A stretch of DNA of 64,000 bases, taken from contig JASANC010002449.1 of assembly GCA_030248135.1 (NCBI GenBank), positions 38,021-102,020 of the forward strand. Direction: 5' to 3'. Position 1 is the stretch's first letter, and every line of letters starts with the position of its first letter. The position numbers and the translations under genes are program-made. The notes beneath the pieces are model-generated. The model was not told the DNA's origin and did no database searches. It saw only the letters and a list, made by a program, of their open reading frames with translations. The DNA comes from Theristus sp. LFF4_11. Lineage: Eukaryota > Nematoda > Chromadorea > Monhysterida > Xyalidae. This document shows, piece after piece, positions 23,205 to 34,195 of the stretch.

Positions 23205-25038
23205 TCAGTAGCGAAAGCGGGACCTCGGGTGAGGGGGGGGGGGTGTTTGCCTAATTTTAGAGGGGGGGTCAGGTGCCTTCTCGGTGAGGGGGGGTGCACG
23301 GGCAGCAAATTTTCCTGAGGGGGGGGGGTGCACTGGCAGAAAAATTTCGTGAGGGGGGGGGGTGCACGGGATCGCACGGGTAATACCAAATTTTTGCCTT
23401 AGAAAAACACAGAAATTCTTGTAAAATACAGAATATTTTGTGCAAACAAGCTGCTTGTTTGGTCAGAAACAACAAAATCTATGCAGGGGCAGACACAAAC
23501 GTCAAGAAAAATGCAAAAATTACGGTATTTTTGGAAAAAATTGAGATGAGATTGACCACCGTGAGGGGGGGGGGGTGCGAGGCGATCCGTGTTTTCTCGC
23601 GGAGGGGGGTGGGGGAGTCTAGTACCCGTGTCGAGGTAAAGGGGGGGAGGGGGGGTACACGGGTATCTGCCCGTGCACGGGAAGGATTTTTGGCTGAGGG
23701 GGGGTGGACAGTACCGTGGGCCCAAAAAAATTTTCGAGGGGGGGGTATGGTACCGTGGGGGGGGGGGTGCCGACCAAAAAGTGAGGGGGGTCCAACCTAT
23801 GGTAACGTGGGACCCCCCCAGGGGGGTCCCATGGGGGGGTGCATTTTTTCAAAATTTTCTGTGGGGGGGGTCCACCCCCCCCACCCCCCCAGGAAAATTT
23901 TTAGCGCAAAGTTGGAAGGAAAAACGCAAAATTTTGCTGCAAAATCTTTGAAATTACAATGAAGATGGCCAAGTTATCATATATGCAGCTTATATTATGG
24001 ACTTTATAGACGAAAAATCATGATTTTCGAAAATCAGTTTTGGGTGTGCAGAAAATTTTGGGGGGGGGGGGGGTGTCCGCCAGACAAAATTTCATGGGGG
24101 GGGTGGGGGGGGGGGGGTGTCGGCCAAATTTTCGAGGGGGGGGGGGGGTACGATGGGGGGGGGTGCCCTGTTTTAGGGGGGGGGGGGGTGGCACGGTGCC
24201 CCCCCCACCCCCCCCACCCGACGGTCTCGGGTGCTCTGGGGGGGGGGTGTACCCCCCCCCCCCCCCCCCCCCCCGCCCACGGTACTGGGGGTGGACCCCC
24301 CCCGCACTTTCGCTACTGACTAGGGTTGTTAAACAAAAATGAAAATTTTTTTTTTAAAGTGATTAAAAAAAAAACAAAAATGCCGATTTTTTTTTTAAAA
24401 ATTCGAAAAATTTTCCTCTAATATGCTCTGAAAACCTCAATTTTGGCACAATTTTTCGAAAGTTCAACAAAAATTTTCTTTGATTATACCTCGTAAAACC
24501 TTTAGCAGTCGATTTTGGGCCGTTTTACCGACTGATTTTAGGCTTCGACAACATCTGCGATGAAGTTTTTGAGCGTCCCAAAGCTTAGCCTACCATTTCC
24601 GATGCAGATAAGGTGACGATTCGCCTCGCAGAGCGTCCGATTGTGCTCGCTGCTCCGTTTGCAAGCGCTACGTTGTCTGGTTGCTGCTTCGTGTCGTGTC
24701 GTCGCGACACCATCAGAAGAATTGATCGAATTTCAAGGCGGTATGTTTGTCTTCACTTTAGCATTAGCTTAGCTGGGGACAATTAGTGACGTTTTGGAGG
24801 TCAAAACACAAGAAGAGGCATGGTGACGGTTTGGAAAAGGGGTAATTGAGGTCACCAAAACAAAATCTGCAAAGTTCCGCCATACGGGTGTCATTCGGGA
24901 GGCGCTTGCATATCATATGTGGTTCTTCGGACTCCCTGATTGATTTAGCACAACTTTGATTTTTGAAATTTTAAAAAAAAAAATTAAAAAAAAAAACAAA
25001 AATGACGATTTTTGTTTTTTTAACAACCCTACTACTGA
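23205..25038. mobile_element. Foldback element full of G-runs, interrupted by a hAT MITE
   Basis: Ends are inverted repeats TCAGTAGCGAAAG (left, 23205) and CTTTCGCTACTGA (right, rejoined across the inserted MITE). The outer flanks share CCCCAA(TCA) at 23199-23207 and 25039-25047, consistent with a 6-9 bp target duplication. The interior (23220-24305) is a degenerate minisatellite of G-runs of 6-14 bases separated by GTGCACGGG-, GTACCGTGGG- and AAATTTT-type spacers, with matching C-runs at 23813-23890 and 24200-24300. No coding capacity is credible. Confidence 0.7.
24321..25031 (-). mobile_element. hAT-type MITE, complete copy 4, inverted
   Basis: 711 bp, TIRs TAGGGTTGTTAAAC ... AACAACCCTA, 8-bp duplication CTACTGAC at 24313-24320 and 25032-25039. 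It is in the reverse orientation relative to the copy at 4177 and very similar to it, so it is young. It inserted into the right terminal repeat of the G-run foldback element. Confidence 0.92.
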
Positions 25039-25264
25039 CCCCAATCACCCTATCACACACTGTCGCCGTCGCCCCCCCCCCCCCTCCCCTCTCCCACCCA
25101 CCCCCAATATCTTCCAGCTAGCTATTCAATCTAAAACTAAATTAAATCTGTGCAGATTTTGAAATTTAGCCAAATCTGCTGCAACCGCACCGCATACCGC
25201 AACTCTACTGAGTGTGGCTGATCAGAAGCAAATCAAAAATTATTGCGTTTCATGCACAAAAAAG

Positions 25265-28200
25265 ATGGCGATGCAAAAGCCGGGCGATTTAGTTTGGGCA
25301 AAAATGCGCGGTTATCCAGCATGGCCGGCAAAGGTGAGTCGTGGTGTGGTGGTGAGTGCCAGACAAAGACGAAATCCCGAGCCGCGCGTTTTGTGTTCGT
25401 TTTATTTTATTCAATTTTTCACAACTTTTTTCGCGGTGATTGCTCGGAACACTCACTTCACTCGCACATGATAAAAACGATTCTAGCGAGAAGCAAGTGA
25501 CTTGTCGCAGCTGCGACTGCCCCCCCCCCCCAGCAGCTGTTGGTTTATCGAGTGTGTTACCATTTGCAGGTGATCAACAGCGACGATTGTACGCTGCTCA
25601 CGTGCCCCATGGGCAAACAGTTGATCCGGTTTTTTGGCACCGCTGAAATCGCGTGCATGAAACCGAACGACTTGTTTGCGTACGAGCAGGTACAGACAGA
25701 TTGCGGACGGACGGTGGATTGTAAAAGAAACGGGCATTGTGAAATCATTGTGAACTGGTGAAGCAGTTCTCAGTTCTTAAATTTTTCGTGACTGGTATGC
25801 TGATTGGTTGCATCCAGCTTGTGGTGGTAATATGGTTTGGGAGCATGACTAATCAATGAGCCCGTTCCAAAATCAATCCGTTGATCGGCTTATGATCAAA
25901 CTCAGAACTCTGTGTCGCTGATGATTTTTTCATGTTCAGAAACGTGACAAATTCGAGAAACCGAGCAAAATTCGCCATTTCAATCGAGCGGTGCACGAAA
26001 TTCGCAAAGCGGCTGGTAAATGGTGTTTCTCTGTCCATTCTCTCATTTTTTTGCAAACAGCAACAACTCAGCTGCGTTATTATTTCTCAATCAATTTTGA
26101 CAACAACAAACAAAGCGAGTTTTCAGGCGTCGCAATCAACTCTGATTTCGAGCATGCGTTTCCGGTTCCGCTTGAGACAGCAGCACCTGTGTCCTCGGCA
26201 ACACCGACGCCAAAGAAGCGAGCGACTGCGATTGACATCGAGAAACAAAAACAGTTGAACGAGATGAAGAAGAAAGCGAAACTGAAGTTAGCCGGCAACA
26301 AAAAGACGCGGATCAAGAAGAAAACCGCAAAGGTTCGCAGCCATTTTTGCAGTGAGAGTAGCGTTTTTAGAACGCATTTCCTTTTGAAAGTGGCATAACT
26401 CCGAAAACTCTAGGTTCACTTAATAAACCATTTGTCGTAAAGTAACAGTTTGCTTCATAAAACCGGGTCGGATCCGGCCAAAGTTGCTGAAATCCGGACC
26501 GAAATGGCTTTTTATGTCTGAAAACATCCACGCTCATTTCGTCATTCCTTCATCACATTTTCAGCAAAAACAGCACAAAACAGATACAGAGTCAGCAAGA
26601 CACGACACGTGAATCAACCAAAAAATACAACAACAACAACTGACAACAATTCATATGTCATCGCTGGTGCTCTGGGGTACACACCCCACCCTCTTGCCGT
26701 CGGTACTGCTCACAAAAAATGCAACTGTTTGGCAGCTAGAGCAAACTGAGTATGACCAACGAAGATTTAAAAAAAACCTGCCTTGTTCATCAACAACGTC
26801 GGCCAAAAGACGTGCACATTGCTGGCAGCCCCATTTTTTGAAAGTGGACGACGCTGCATATCAGTTTACTCAACACAAAAATAGTAAACCAATTACCATT
26901 GAACAGAACGCCAAACTAAAGCAACGCTCACTGATCACATGCCAAATGCGAACCAACGTAGCGTTCTTTGCAGAACAACAAAACACTGAAAAGAATTTTT
27001 CAAACCATTGAACAGCTCTGAAACGGAGGAATTAACTGGTGAATTCACGCCAGGGTCTCGCTCGGCTGTTCCGGCCGGATCCCTCAAATTTGCTCCGGAA
27101 TTCGGACCGGAACCAATTTTAGGCGCCGGAATCCGGACCGGATCCGGCTTCATCCCTAGTGCACAGTGTGCAAATAATATGTAAGAACCTGTGGAAACAA
27201 TTGGTTTTGAGGTGACGCGAAACGGCGACAACGATGACGTGCTACCGCTGAGCGTTTACGTCGCGACCACGACGGCGGCACATTCGAAATCATTTGGAAA
27301 TGGCGATTCCGACGTTTCGCGCGCTTCTGGCGACGCGACAAAACGCAAACGGAAGCCGAAAGATTTCGGTCACGATTTCATGAGTCCGATCCTGTCAACT
27401 GCGAAGAAACAGAAACGTTTGTGTTTGTCGAGCCGAAATGCCCAATTTAATCCATCTATATTCAAGGGCTCGTGTACTATTCCGGCCCGCGAAATTCCGG
27501 CCCGAAGAATTCCGGCCCGCTCATTCCGGCCCGAAGAATTCCGGCCTGAAGAATTCCGGCCCGAAGAATTCCGGCCCGGCAAATTTTCGCCAGCACGAAC
27601 AATATTAAACACACACGAAGTGATTTTTAGTAATAAAATATCGATATTCACATCGTGAATAAATAAATTCATACAGCTAGTTTGAAGCTTTGTTAGCCGT
27701 GCAGAATTATACCTGAGGTTGGCTTTTTTGTTCCAGCAAGTTCAACATAATGACTTGTTTCTGCACTAGTGCCTCACCCCGCCCCCTCGAAATTTGCTTG
27801 ACACCCCACCCAGCGAAATTTGCCTAAAAAGACATTATAAATATAAAAAGAAATAAATAAAAATAATAAAAATAATTATATAAAAATAAAAGAAATATAA
27901 AAATGCAAACCAGCCAGCAAGATCACGCAAATCAAATGATGCAGAAATAATACCAAAAAGGACAAAACACAACACACACAAAAATCAGTTAATAATTGAT
28001 GGTTCGCAAATCTTGGTTTGTGATAAAAAAACTTTTTATTTATTATGTTGAAAAAAAGATTTCTCTTTCCAAAAAATCAATTTGCAAACATCATTGAAAA
28101 TACACTGTAACATATGAACATCGATATTTTATTACCAAAAATCATTTCGTGTGGTTTAATATAGGGTTGGCACAGGAAAAAACGGTTTCTTTTCCGTTTT

Positions 28201-30713
28201 AAAACCGGTTTTTTTCAGTTTTTTTTCTTGGAAAAATAAAGAACCGGTTTTTTACCTCAAAAATTTTCAAACTTCGTGGTCAAAAATCACAATTCTTCGT
28301 TTGATTGATAAAATGTAAAATTATATTTTTGAAAAAACGGTGTAGTGAACTGTGTCGAACTGAACTGGTGAAGCATCATTTTGCAGAAGCTTTTGTGGCA
28401 AGGGTCAAGTGAAATACGATTAAGACAAGGTGACTGCTGAACTAAGTGCATATGCAGACTGACTGATGATGTTGTCGATTTGCAAAGGGTAACTGATGAA
28501 ATGTTATTTTTCGAACGCAATCCGCTACCGGTTTCACTTTGCAGTTCTGCAAATCTCGCCCCCTAATCGGGGTCAGCTATCCGGTCTCCTTGCAACCGTC
28601 CCTCCACGCTCCCGACATCACACGGTCACTGCCCAGTCGTTGTTTTCAGTTTATTGAACGTGCAGGAAACCAATAAAATCGAAATTGATTTGATTTGAAA
28701 CAAAAAAATTGGGTGGCATTGGGTGGCAAAAATAGCAAATTGGGTCGGTTGTAGGCCCGAAAACAGCATTTTACGCTGCTCAAAATCACTAATTTTGATC
28801 TATTTCCTATTTTGAGTACAAGATGCCAAGTTCTGGAAAGTTTAGGAGCTGGGAAGCATTCGGTTTTTTATGGTTTTAAAACGGTTTTAAAACGGAAAAG
28901 AAACCGGTTTTTTTTCCTGGCAATATAAAAACCGGTTTTTTACCAACCCTAGTTTAATATTGTTCGTAATCGTGCTGGCGAAAATTCATCGGGCCGGAAT
29001 TCTCCGGGCCGGAATTCTCCGGGCCGGAATTCTTCGGCCGGAATTCTTCGGGCCGGAATTCTTCGGGCTGGAATGAGCGGGCCGGAACTCTTCAGGCCGG
29101 AATTAGCGGGCTGGAATTGTACCCCCCCCCATATTCAAGCGTTAAAATTTTTAGCATCGGCTTTTCAGGTCTTTCGTTTTTTTCGTAGTCTCCGATTTAG
29201 AAAAAAACTGTTTCTGGCGATCCTAGCCAGGGCTAACCCAGAACAACGTACAGAACGTCATCGAGTAGGGCGTCCATCGAGTTTGCTCTATAATTAAGTG
29301 CCTACACACCCCTCGGCGGGGCTCGATCCCCCGAACGCACAGACAACGAGTCTAACGCGCACCCTAGCATCCAGTCCGTGAAGGTGAACAGCACCCTCGC
29401 ATTTGACACCTTTTGATTAGGCAAGCAACACAATGAACCGTGTTTTTAACGCTCGACGTGTTTCTCATTTTTCACTCTACTTTTTCTTCCCACAGAAATG
29501 CTCGAGTCAGGCAAGGTCGCCGCAGCAATTAACGTCAACAAAGCCATGTTGTCACCGTCAAGTGCAAAAATCCAGCATAATGGTCGTGCCGACTCCATGA
29601 CACCACCGCCATTGGTAATGCCAGTCCTTGTAGCAGCTACACAGTTTCACAACAAACACACTGGCACAAACAGCGCAGCAGTACTTAGAAGCTGTTACTG
29701 AGTGTCAGTTCATCTGACTGACATACGCCAACTGTGTGCAGTGTGTGTGGTGTGGAGCTGACACCTGGGTTCTGCTCTGGAGTGTGCAACAATTCTGCTG
29801 CAGCAAAGCGCACTGTATAGCTTGATGTGCGTTGTTTACTTGTGTGCTCCGTGTCCGTTGCGTTGCAGATCATCGACATGGACACGATCGCCAGTTCATC
29901 ACCGGAAAAAGCGGCGGCGGCCGCCATTCTCGCCACTCGAAACAATCTGGACGCCATGAAACCGCAAAACACGGCGCTGAAAACGTCGTCGTCGTCTACC
30001 TCGCAGGCAAAGCGAAAGACGAACACTCTGTACCGCCCCTCCTCCTCAGAGCTCCCGCCGATGCCCACGGCAAACGGGCCCCGAATTCGGAAGCCGAAAA
30101 ATTTTGGCGACGAATTTGCGCTGCTGCAAAAATTGCCCGGCCTTAGCGGCGCTGGATCGACGGCGGGGCCAGAGGCGTCGTCGTCGTTGTCGGATGGCGC
30201 TTCGCTGAAGTCGGGTTGGTGTTGTGTCTCTCAATGAACCTTGCCTACCTTTTTCATCAGTTGAATCTCATTTGATTTGTTTTTTTTTGCGTTGTTGAAT
30301 TCGGTGATTTGTGCCACAAAATCATACTTTTTTTTTCGTTGTTTAATCAGCAATCTTGTCTTTTTTGGTTGCCAAAATCACAGAACTGCAATTCACGCAG
30401 AGTGACTGAGTAAACGGCAAGTCTGGCGCTGATTCAAGCAATTAGCGTAGAGCGCGTTTCAGTGGTGTGCAGTGTGCACAGCAACATTGCAGACTCGACG
30501 TGCTCGGTGACGCCACGCCATCAACGTTCGTGCTCGCATCCAACCGTGCAACTGCAACCTCGACGCGACACGGCAGCAGCAAAGTCGGCGAAAAGTGCGG
30601 CCAAACAACGGCGGCCCAAAACTGAGGCCGCACTCTCGGGAGCGGACGGGCCACGCGAGAAACGCCAACCGAAACAGCCGAAAAAGTTCAAAGATTTCAT
30701 TTTGGCGACGTAG
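25265..30713 (+). CDS. PWWP-domain protein, HDGF/LEDGF-like, 8 exons
   Basis: A probable nuclear chromatin-binding protein. Exons: 25265-25333, 25570-25689, 25940-26015, 26127-26332, 27212-27416, 29496-29614, 29869-30214, 30463-30713; phases agree and the sum is 1392 nt (463 aa). Residues 1-90 form a PWWP domain: KPGDLVWAKMRGYPAWPAK, then KQLIRFFGTAEIACMKPNDL and KFEKPSKIRHFN. In known PWWP domains this fold binds methylated H3K36 and DNA; the F-F-G-T and K-P-x-K features resemble HDGF, LEDGF and GLYR1. The rest is Lys/Ser/Ala-rich and probably disordered, with basic NLS-like runs (KKRATAIDIEKQKQ, KKTRIKKK, KRKRKPK). A Lys-Pro-Lys-x-Phe motif occurs three times. No LEDGF integrase-binding domain or GLYR1 dehydrogenase domain is visible. 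The start is the first ATG in the PWWP frame; a second ATG is two codons later. Exon 5 uses an unusual TTTTGAG acceptor, so that junction is least certain. Confidence 0.85.
27467..29130. mobile_element. Mutator-like foldback element with minisatellite arms
   Basis: Arms of about 190 bp are inverted copies: left 27467-27656 and right about 28960-29130 together with about 28095-28161. Each contains a 16-bp tandem array of the ATTCCGGCCCGAAGA type, then TTTTCGCCAGCACGA, AACAATATTAAAC and an ATATCGAT tract. It is flanked by the 9-bp direct repeat ATATTCAAG (27458-27466 and 29131-29139), the duplication size typical of Mutator-like elements. No transposase is present. It lies in PWWP intron 5. Confidence 0.8.
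28162..28951. mobile_element. Second hAT-type MITE family, nested insertion
   Basis: 790 bp, TIRs TAGGGTTGGCAC ... CCAACCCTA, flanked by the 8-bp duplication GTTTAATA (28154-28161 and 28952-28959). The subterminal regions are rich in AAACCGGTTTTTT. It split the right arm of the Mutator-like element, so it is the younger insertion. Confidence 0.88.
29220..29400 (-). repeat. tRNA-derived SINE-like sequence
   Basis: On the minus strand, GGGTGCGCGTTAGACTCGTT followed by a B-box-like GGGGGATCGAGCCCCG and a tail reading GGGTTAGCCCTGGCTAGGAT. The A-box is weak. In PWWP intron 5, just upstream of the acceptor of exon 6. Confidence 0.5.
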
Positions 30714-31129
30714 CTTTCTGATTCGTGTATTCTGTCCTGATCTTCTAAAAACGGTGCACGTTTTTAACACCTAAGTTCAACGTTTGTTGCGTGACTTTGC
30801 CATTGACAGGAATTCATGTCCAAGTGCAGACAAAAAAACGCACCGTTTTTGGATGAGGTCTTTTCACATAAATCAATGTAAATACATTCAGCAGACCTTC
30901 TGAAACGGTATCCACCGTACGTCGTGCGTATTTCGTCTCGAGAATCCTGATATTCTTGACTTGATGCAGAGCTTCACAAGCACTGGTTCCATTGGTCTCT
31001 AGAACCAGGGCAATTTTGCCTGAAACCAGGACCTGATTCCGCATCAGAGTGGAAGTGTACGGTAGATACCGAAATCTGAAGACTGTAGTTGACATTGCGA
31101 TTGCACTCGGTTTGCGTCTCACTCCGTTA
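30714..31129. other. 3' flank of PWWP gene, nothing firm
   Basis: Contains an unassigned minus-strand open frame (30814-31149, 111 codons) that runs into the MITE terminus. A related segment (ETRYARRP, against LETKYARRT) occurs at 34983-35264 on the + strand, so both may be pieces of an old repeat. Confidence 0.4.
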
Positions 31130-31394
31130 CAGTATAGCCGATTAAACATGGCAGCTTTTTTCAGGGTGCAAGGAGCGCGCGAATTTTGAATGAAAGAAAA
31201 AGAAGTTCAGAAACCAAATTGTATGCCAAATTTGACGCGTTTTTTTTAAACTAATAGATTATCCGTATTATTCTGTTCATTCTTTCTCCCTTGCACACAT
31301 GATTGGAAATTATGTTGGCATTTTTGAAAAAGACAACTCCTAGTCAGCGACTAATCCCGCCTTGATGGACTGCCTCATTTATTCGGCCATGCTG
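31130..31394 (+). mobile_element. Tc1/mariner-type MITE, 265 bp, complete
   Basis: TIRs CAGTATAGCCGATTAAACAT ... GGCCATGCTG, flanked by TA on both sides (31128-31129 and 31395-31396). Other copies: 43350-43614, 60589-60822, partial 47999-48170 and 50636-50716, diverged 33941-34195 and 35630-35870. No coding capacity. Confidence 0.85.
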
Positions 31395-31396
31395 TA

Positions 31397-33940
31397 CTAT
31401 TAATTGCAGTTGTCTGCGTGTGTTCTTTTCTCGTGTGTGTCTGCGTTCTCTGTTTCAATCCTGTTTCGTTCTATTTTGTTGTCCTATTGTTCAATTGTTC
31501 TCACGTATCTAGAGCGGGAAATCCCACAAAAACGTTTGTAGAAGGATTGTTTCTGCGATGCAGATGGAGCATTTTTCTGATAACTTTTGAATGTATTTGT
31601 TTGAATGTTGTCTTTGTTTTTCTGCTACTATTTTTGAATTGTACTTGTTGTTTTTTATGAGTTTGTTGTTAATTTGCTTTCACCCACTCATTAAATTTAC
31701 GTTTGTATTTAGCAATTTTTTAAATATTGGAAATCTCTGAACGGCTTGTTTTCTCGTCTCGTCAGTTTCTCTTGTTTTTGGGTAAAGTTCGAAATGATCA
31801 TCTGATTGGCTTTTTTCTCGAAATCATTTGTGATTTCTGTGCACAGTCAGAGCGCCTTGCAGAGTGGTTGAACTTGGCGCGCGCTGATTGTTCGTTTCGA
31901 ATCGCAGCCAATCAGCGTGCTAGATCTGAAGTTGATGTCTGTAGCTGGAGGTTTTTGGTCAATGTAACTGGTACAAATGGTTAAATTTAAAAGATACTTG
32001 AAAACTGAAATACATTTTTTGTTTGTTTTTTAAACAAAAAAAAACTTTTTTCGTGTTTCGCCGTGTCAATCAATCTGTCTTTGTCTGATTCTTGTGACCT
32101 TTCAAGTATTGTCAACCAACAATCGAACATCAATTTATTATGTTCTTAAGGCGCATTCATGAAGCCGTACGGTATTGAGTGATGCATTCCTGTGTTAAAA
32201 CCTACGCAGTCACTAACCATGCTTCAAGAATGTCCTTTTAGTTTTTACCGCTGCCGTATGTGCTGCTTTTGTTCAAGTTTAGCAAATTCAAGCACGAAAT
32301 TTAATAAAGTTGGTTACGTTTAGTCCTCTTATTGAGAGACAGTATTTTCTTCAGATGTCGCTCGTTGATCACAAACACACTGGCACATAGATACACTATC
32401 ACGCTAGCTCGCGTTGTAGGGTTTGTGCGCTAGTGCGTTTGTGTGTTGCAACAACTCAGCGTGTTTCACAAAAAAAGTGTGCGGTCTTTTGCAGACAAGA
32501 ACTTCCGTTGATTGAGTGCGGAATGAGCTTTTTTCGGACCGAAGTTGCAATTTTTTTGGAGGAGAAAAGTTTCCCCAAAAACAGGATTCTAAACATCTCG
32601 ATAAAAAAATCCAATTTGCGTTAAGCCCCTTGCGATAACAACCATTCGTCACTGAAAATAGAAAACTGAACGGCGGGAGAAAAATTCCGCGAAGAAAATA
32701 AGTTTATACGTTTCGCCAATATATATCTTGTGGAGAAAAATAGAAATTTCCGTTCTTGGGAGACACCCGAAAAACCGCAAAAAAACTGCCATGACTTAGC
32801 GCAAAAAAACACGCAGCGCACATTTTTTCGACCCATCTGCTCCATTTCGCGCAATTGCTTGCGACAGAGCATAAAGCGTGTAATGACAAATAGTCTAAAA
32901 CTTTTCGATCAGTTTGTGTTCCACTATGTATTTACAGATGGTCTTGATGATTTCACTTTCATTGTTAAGTGTCGCAGGCGGCATTGCGGGAGGCGTGATG
33001 TTGAAATCGCCAAGCCAATCAGACTCGAGTTTATTAGAAACAGTAGAGTGTCGTATTTTCAGAATCTCGAAACAGAAACTTTTTAAATTTTTTGACGGTT
33101 AAAAAAACCAACTTTGTGCCGTAAGTAAAATGCCAATTTTCATCGCCTATCACGTCGCAAGTGACCTGCCTGCCCCATCGCCTGTGCGATTTACCTGCTA
33201 CGTGTCGATTGAGAACAGTGATCTCAAATAAATGGCTGCGCCTGACACTGCGGTTTTGCGAAATCCTGCTGGTTGCAGTTCCAAATCAAAATACCGGTAT
33301 GATCAAGATGTTTTTGCTGGAAACAGAAACTGGCGCTATTTGATTTGCATTAACTTTAACGTTCAATGATAAATGACCACTACGTTGTGTGTTGCAACCT
33401 GCAATTCGTGATGTCGCCTCGCCCATAAATTTGTTTTTTTTCTGTTTTCTAACAAATGTGATGTTGACTGCGACAAAAAAGCTTCTTGCGCACAAGCTTG
33501 CGTGGCACGACGCTGCTGGAAGAAAAAACGATCATTTTTCGCTACCTTACGTGATTTATTACAGCACTGAAAACAGTTTTTTCTGCATAATTTGGGTTTT
33601 ATGTGATTTCTAAAGGCGAATTAATTTTGAAAAAGACGTTTTTTTGATAATGAGTCACAATTCACCAACTTGAAATTCAACTAAAACTGTTTGTTTTATT
33701 CTCTTCTGATTTTTCACCGCGTACCACAACATGCGAACTGTAATGTGCTGCAACACGCTAACGACAGAAGCTCGCTCATGCCATACCACAGCGTTTGTAA
33801 CATTTCTTCGTTGTCGCTTCTTTTTGTATCGGAATCGGCATCACGTTTTTGAGTGTTGGAGCAGTTTGCACTTTTTGGCTCGTTTTTCAGAAGTTCTATT
33901 GAGAGCCCTTATTAAATAAAACAGCCTGAATTGCTGCATG
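31397..33940. other. Intergenic stretch, nothing recognised
   Basis: A/T-rich, with scattered short open frames on both strands lacking coding bias. Two CCAATCAGC-type motifs (31909, 33012) and one copy of the 16-bp ACAAACACACTGGCAC motif (32371-32386) are present. Confidence 0.5.
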
Positions 33941-34195
33941 CAGTATGGCCGAATAAATAAGGCAGTCCATGTATTCTCCATCAAGACGGGTTCAGTCGCA
34001 GACTAGGAGTTGTCTTTTTCAAGATTCCCAATCGTGTGTGCAAGGGAGAAAAGATGAACAGAATAGCACGAAGAATCAATTAGTTTAAATAAAAAACACG
34101 TCAAATTTGACACAACATTGAATTTCTGAACACCTTTTTTGTCATTCAAATTTCGCGCGCTCTTTGCACCCTGAAAAAAGCTGCCATATTTACTT
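33941..34195 (-). mobile_element. Diverged Tc1/mariner-type MITE copy
   Basis: Reverse-orientation relative of 31130-31394: begins CAGTATGGCCGAATAAATAA and ends AAAAAAGCTGCCATATT. Several indels, and the TA flanks are no longer clear. Confidence 0.7.

Noticed and set aside
23438..23962. 174-codon Gly/Pro-rich open frame, and similar frames at 24020-24342
   Set aside because: Produced by G- and C-runs of the minisatellite; no stable coding signal.
27050..27165. Possible third MITE terminus (CCGGATCCGGCTTCATCCCTA)
   Set aside because: The right end resembles a hAT-type terminus, and GGATCCGGCC recurs at 26468, but no convincing left terminus or target duplication was found.
30814..31149. 111-codon minus-strand frame as a gene
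   Set aside because: It runs into the terminal repeat of a MITE, has no start context or recognisable domain, and a fragmentary relative lies at 34983. Better explained as a repeat remnant.
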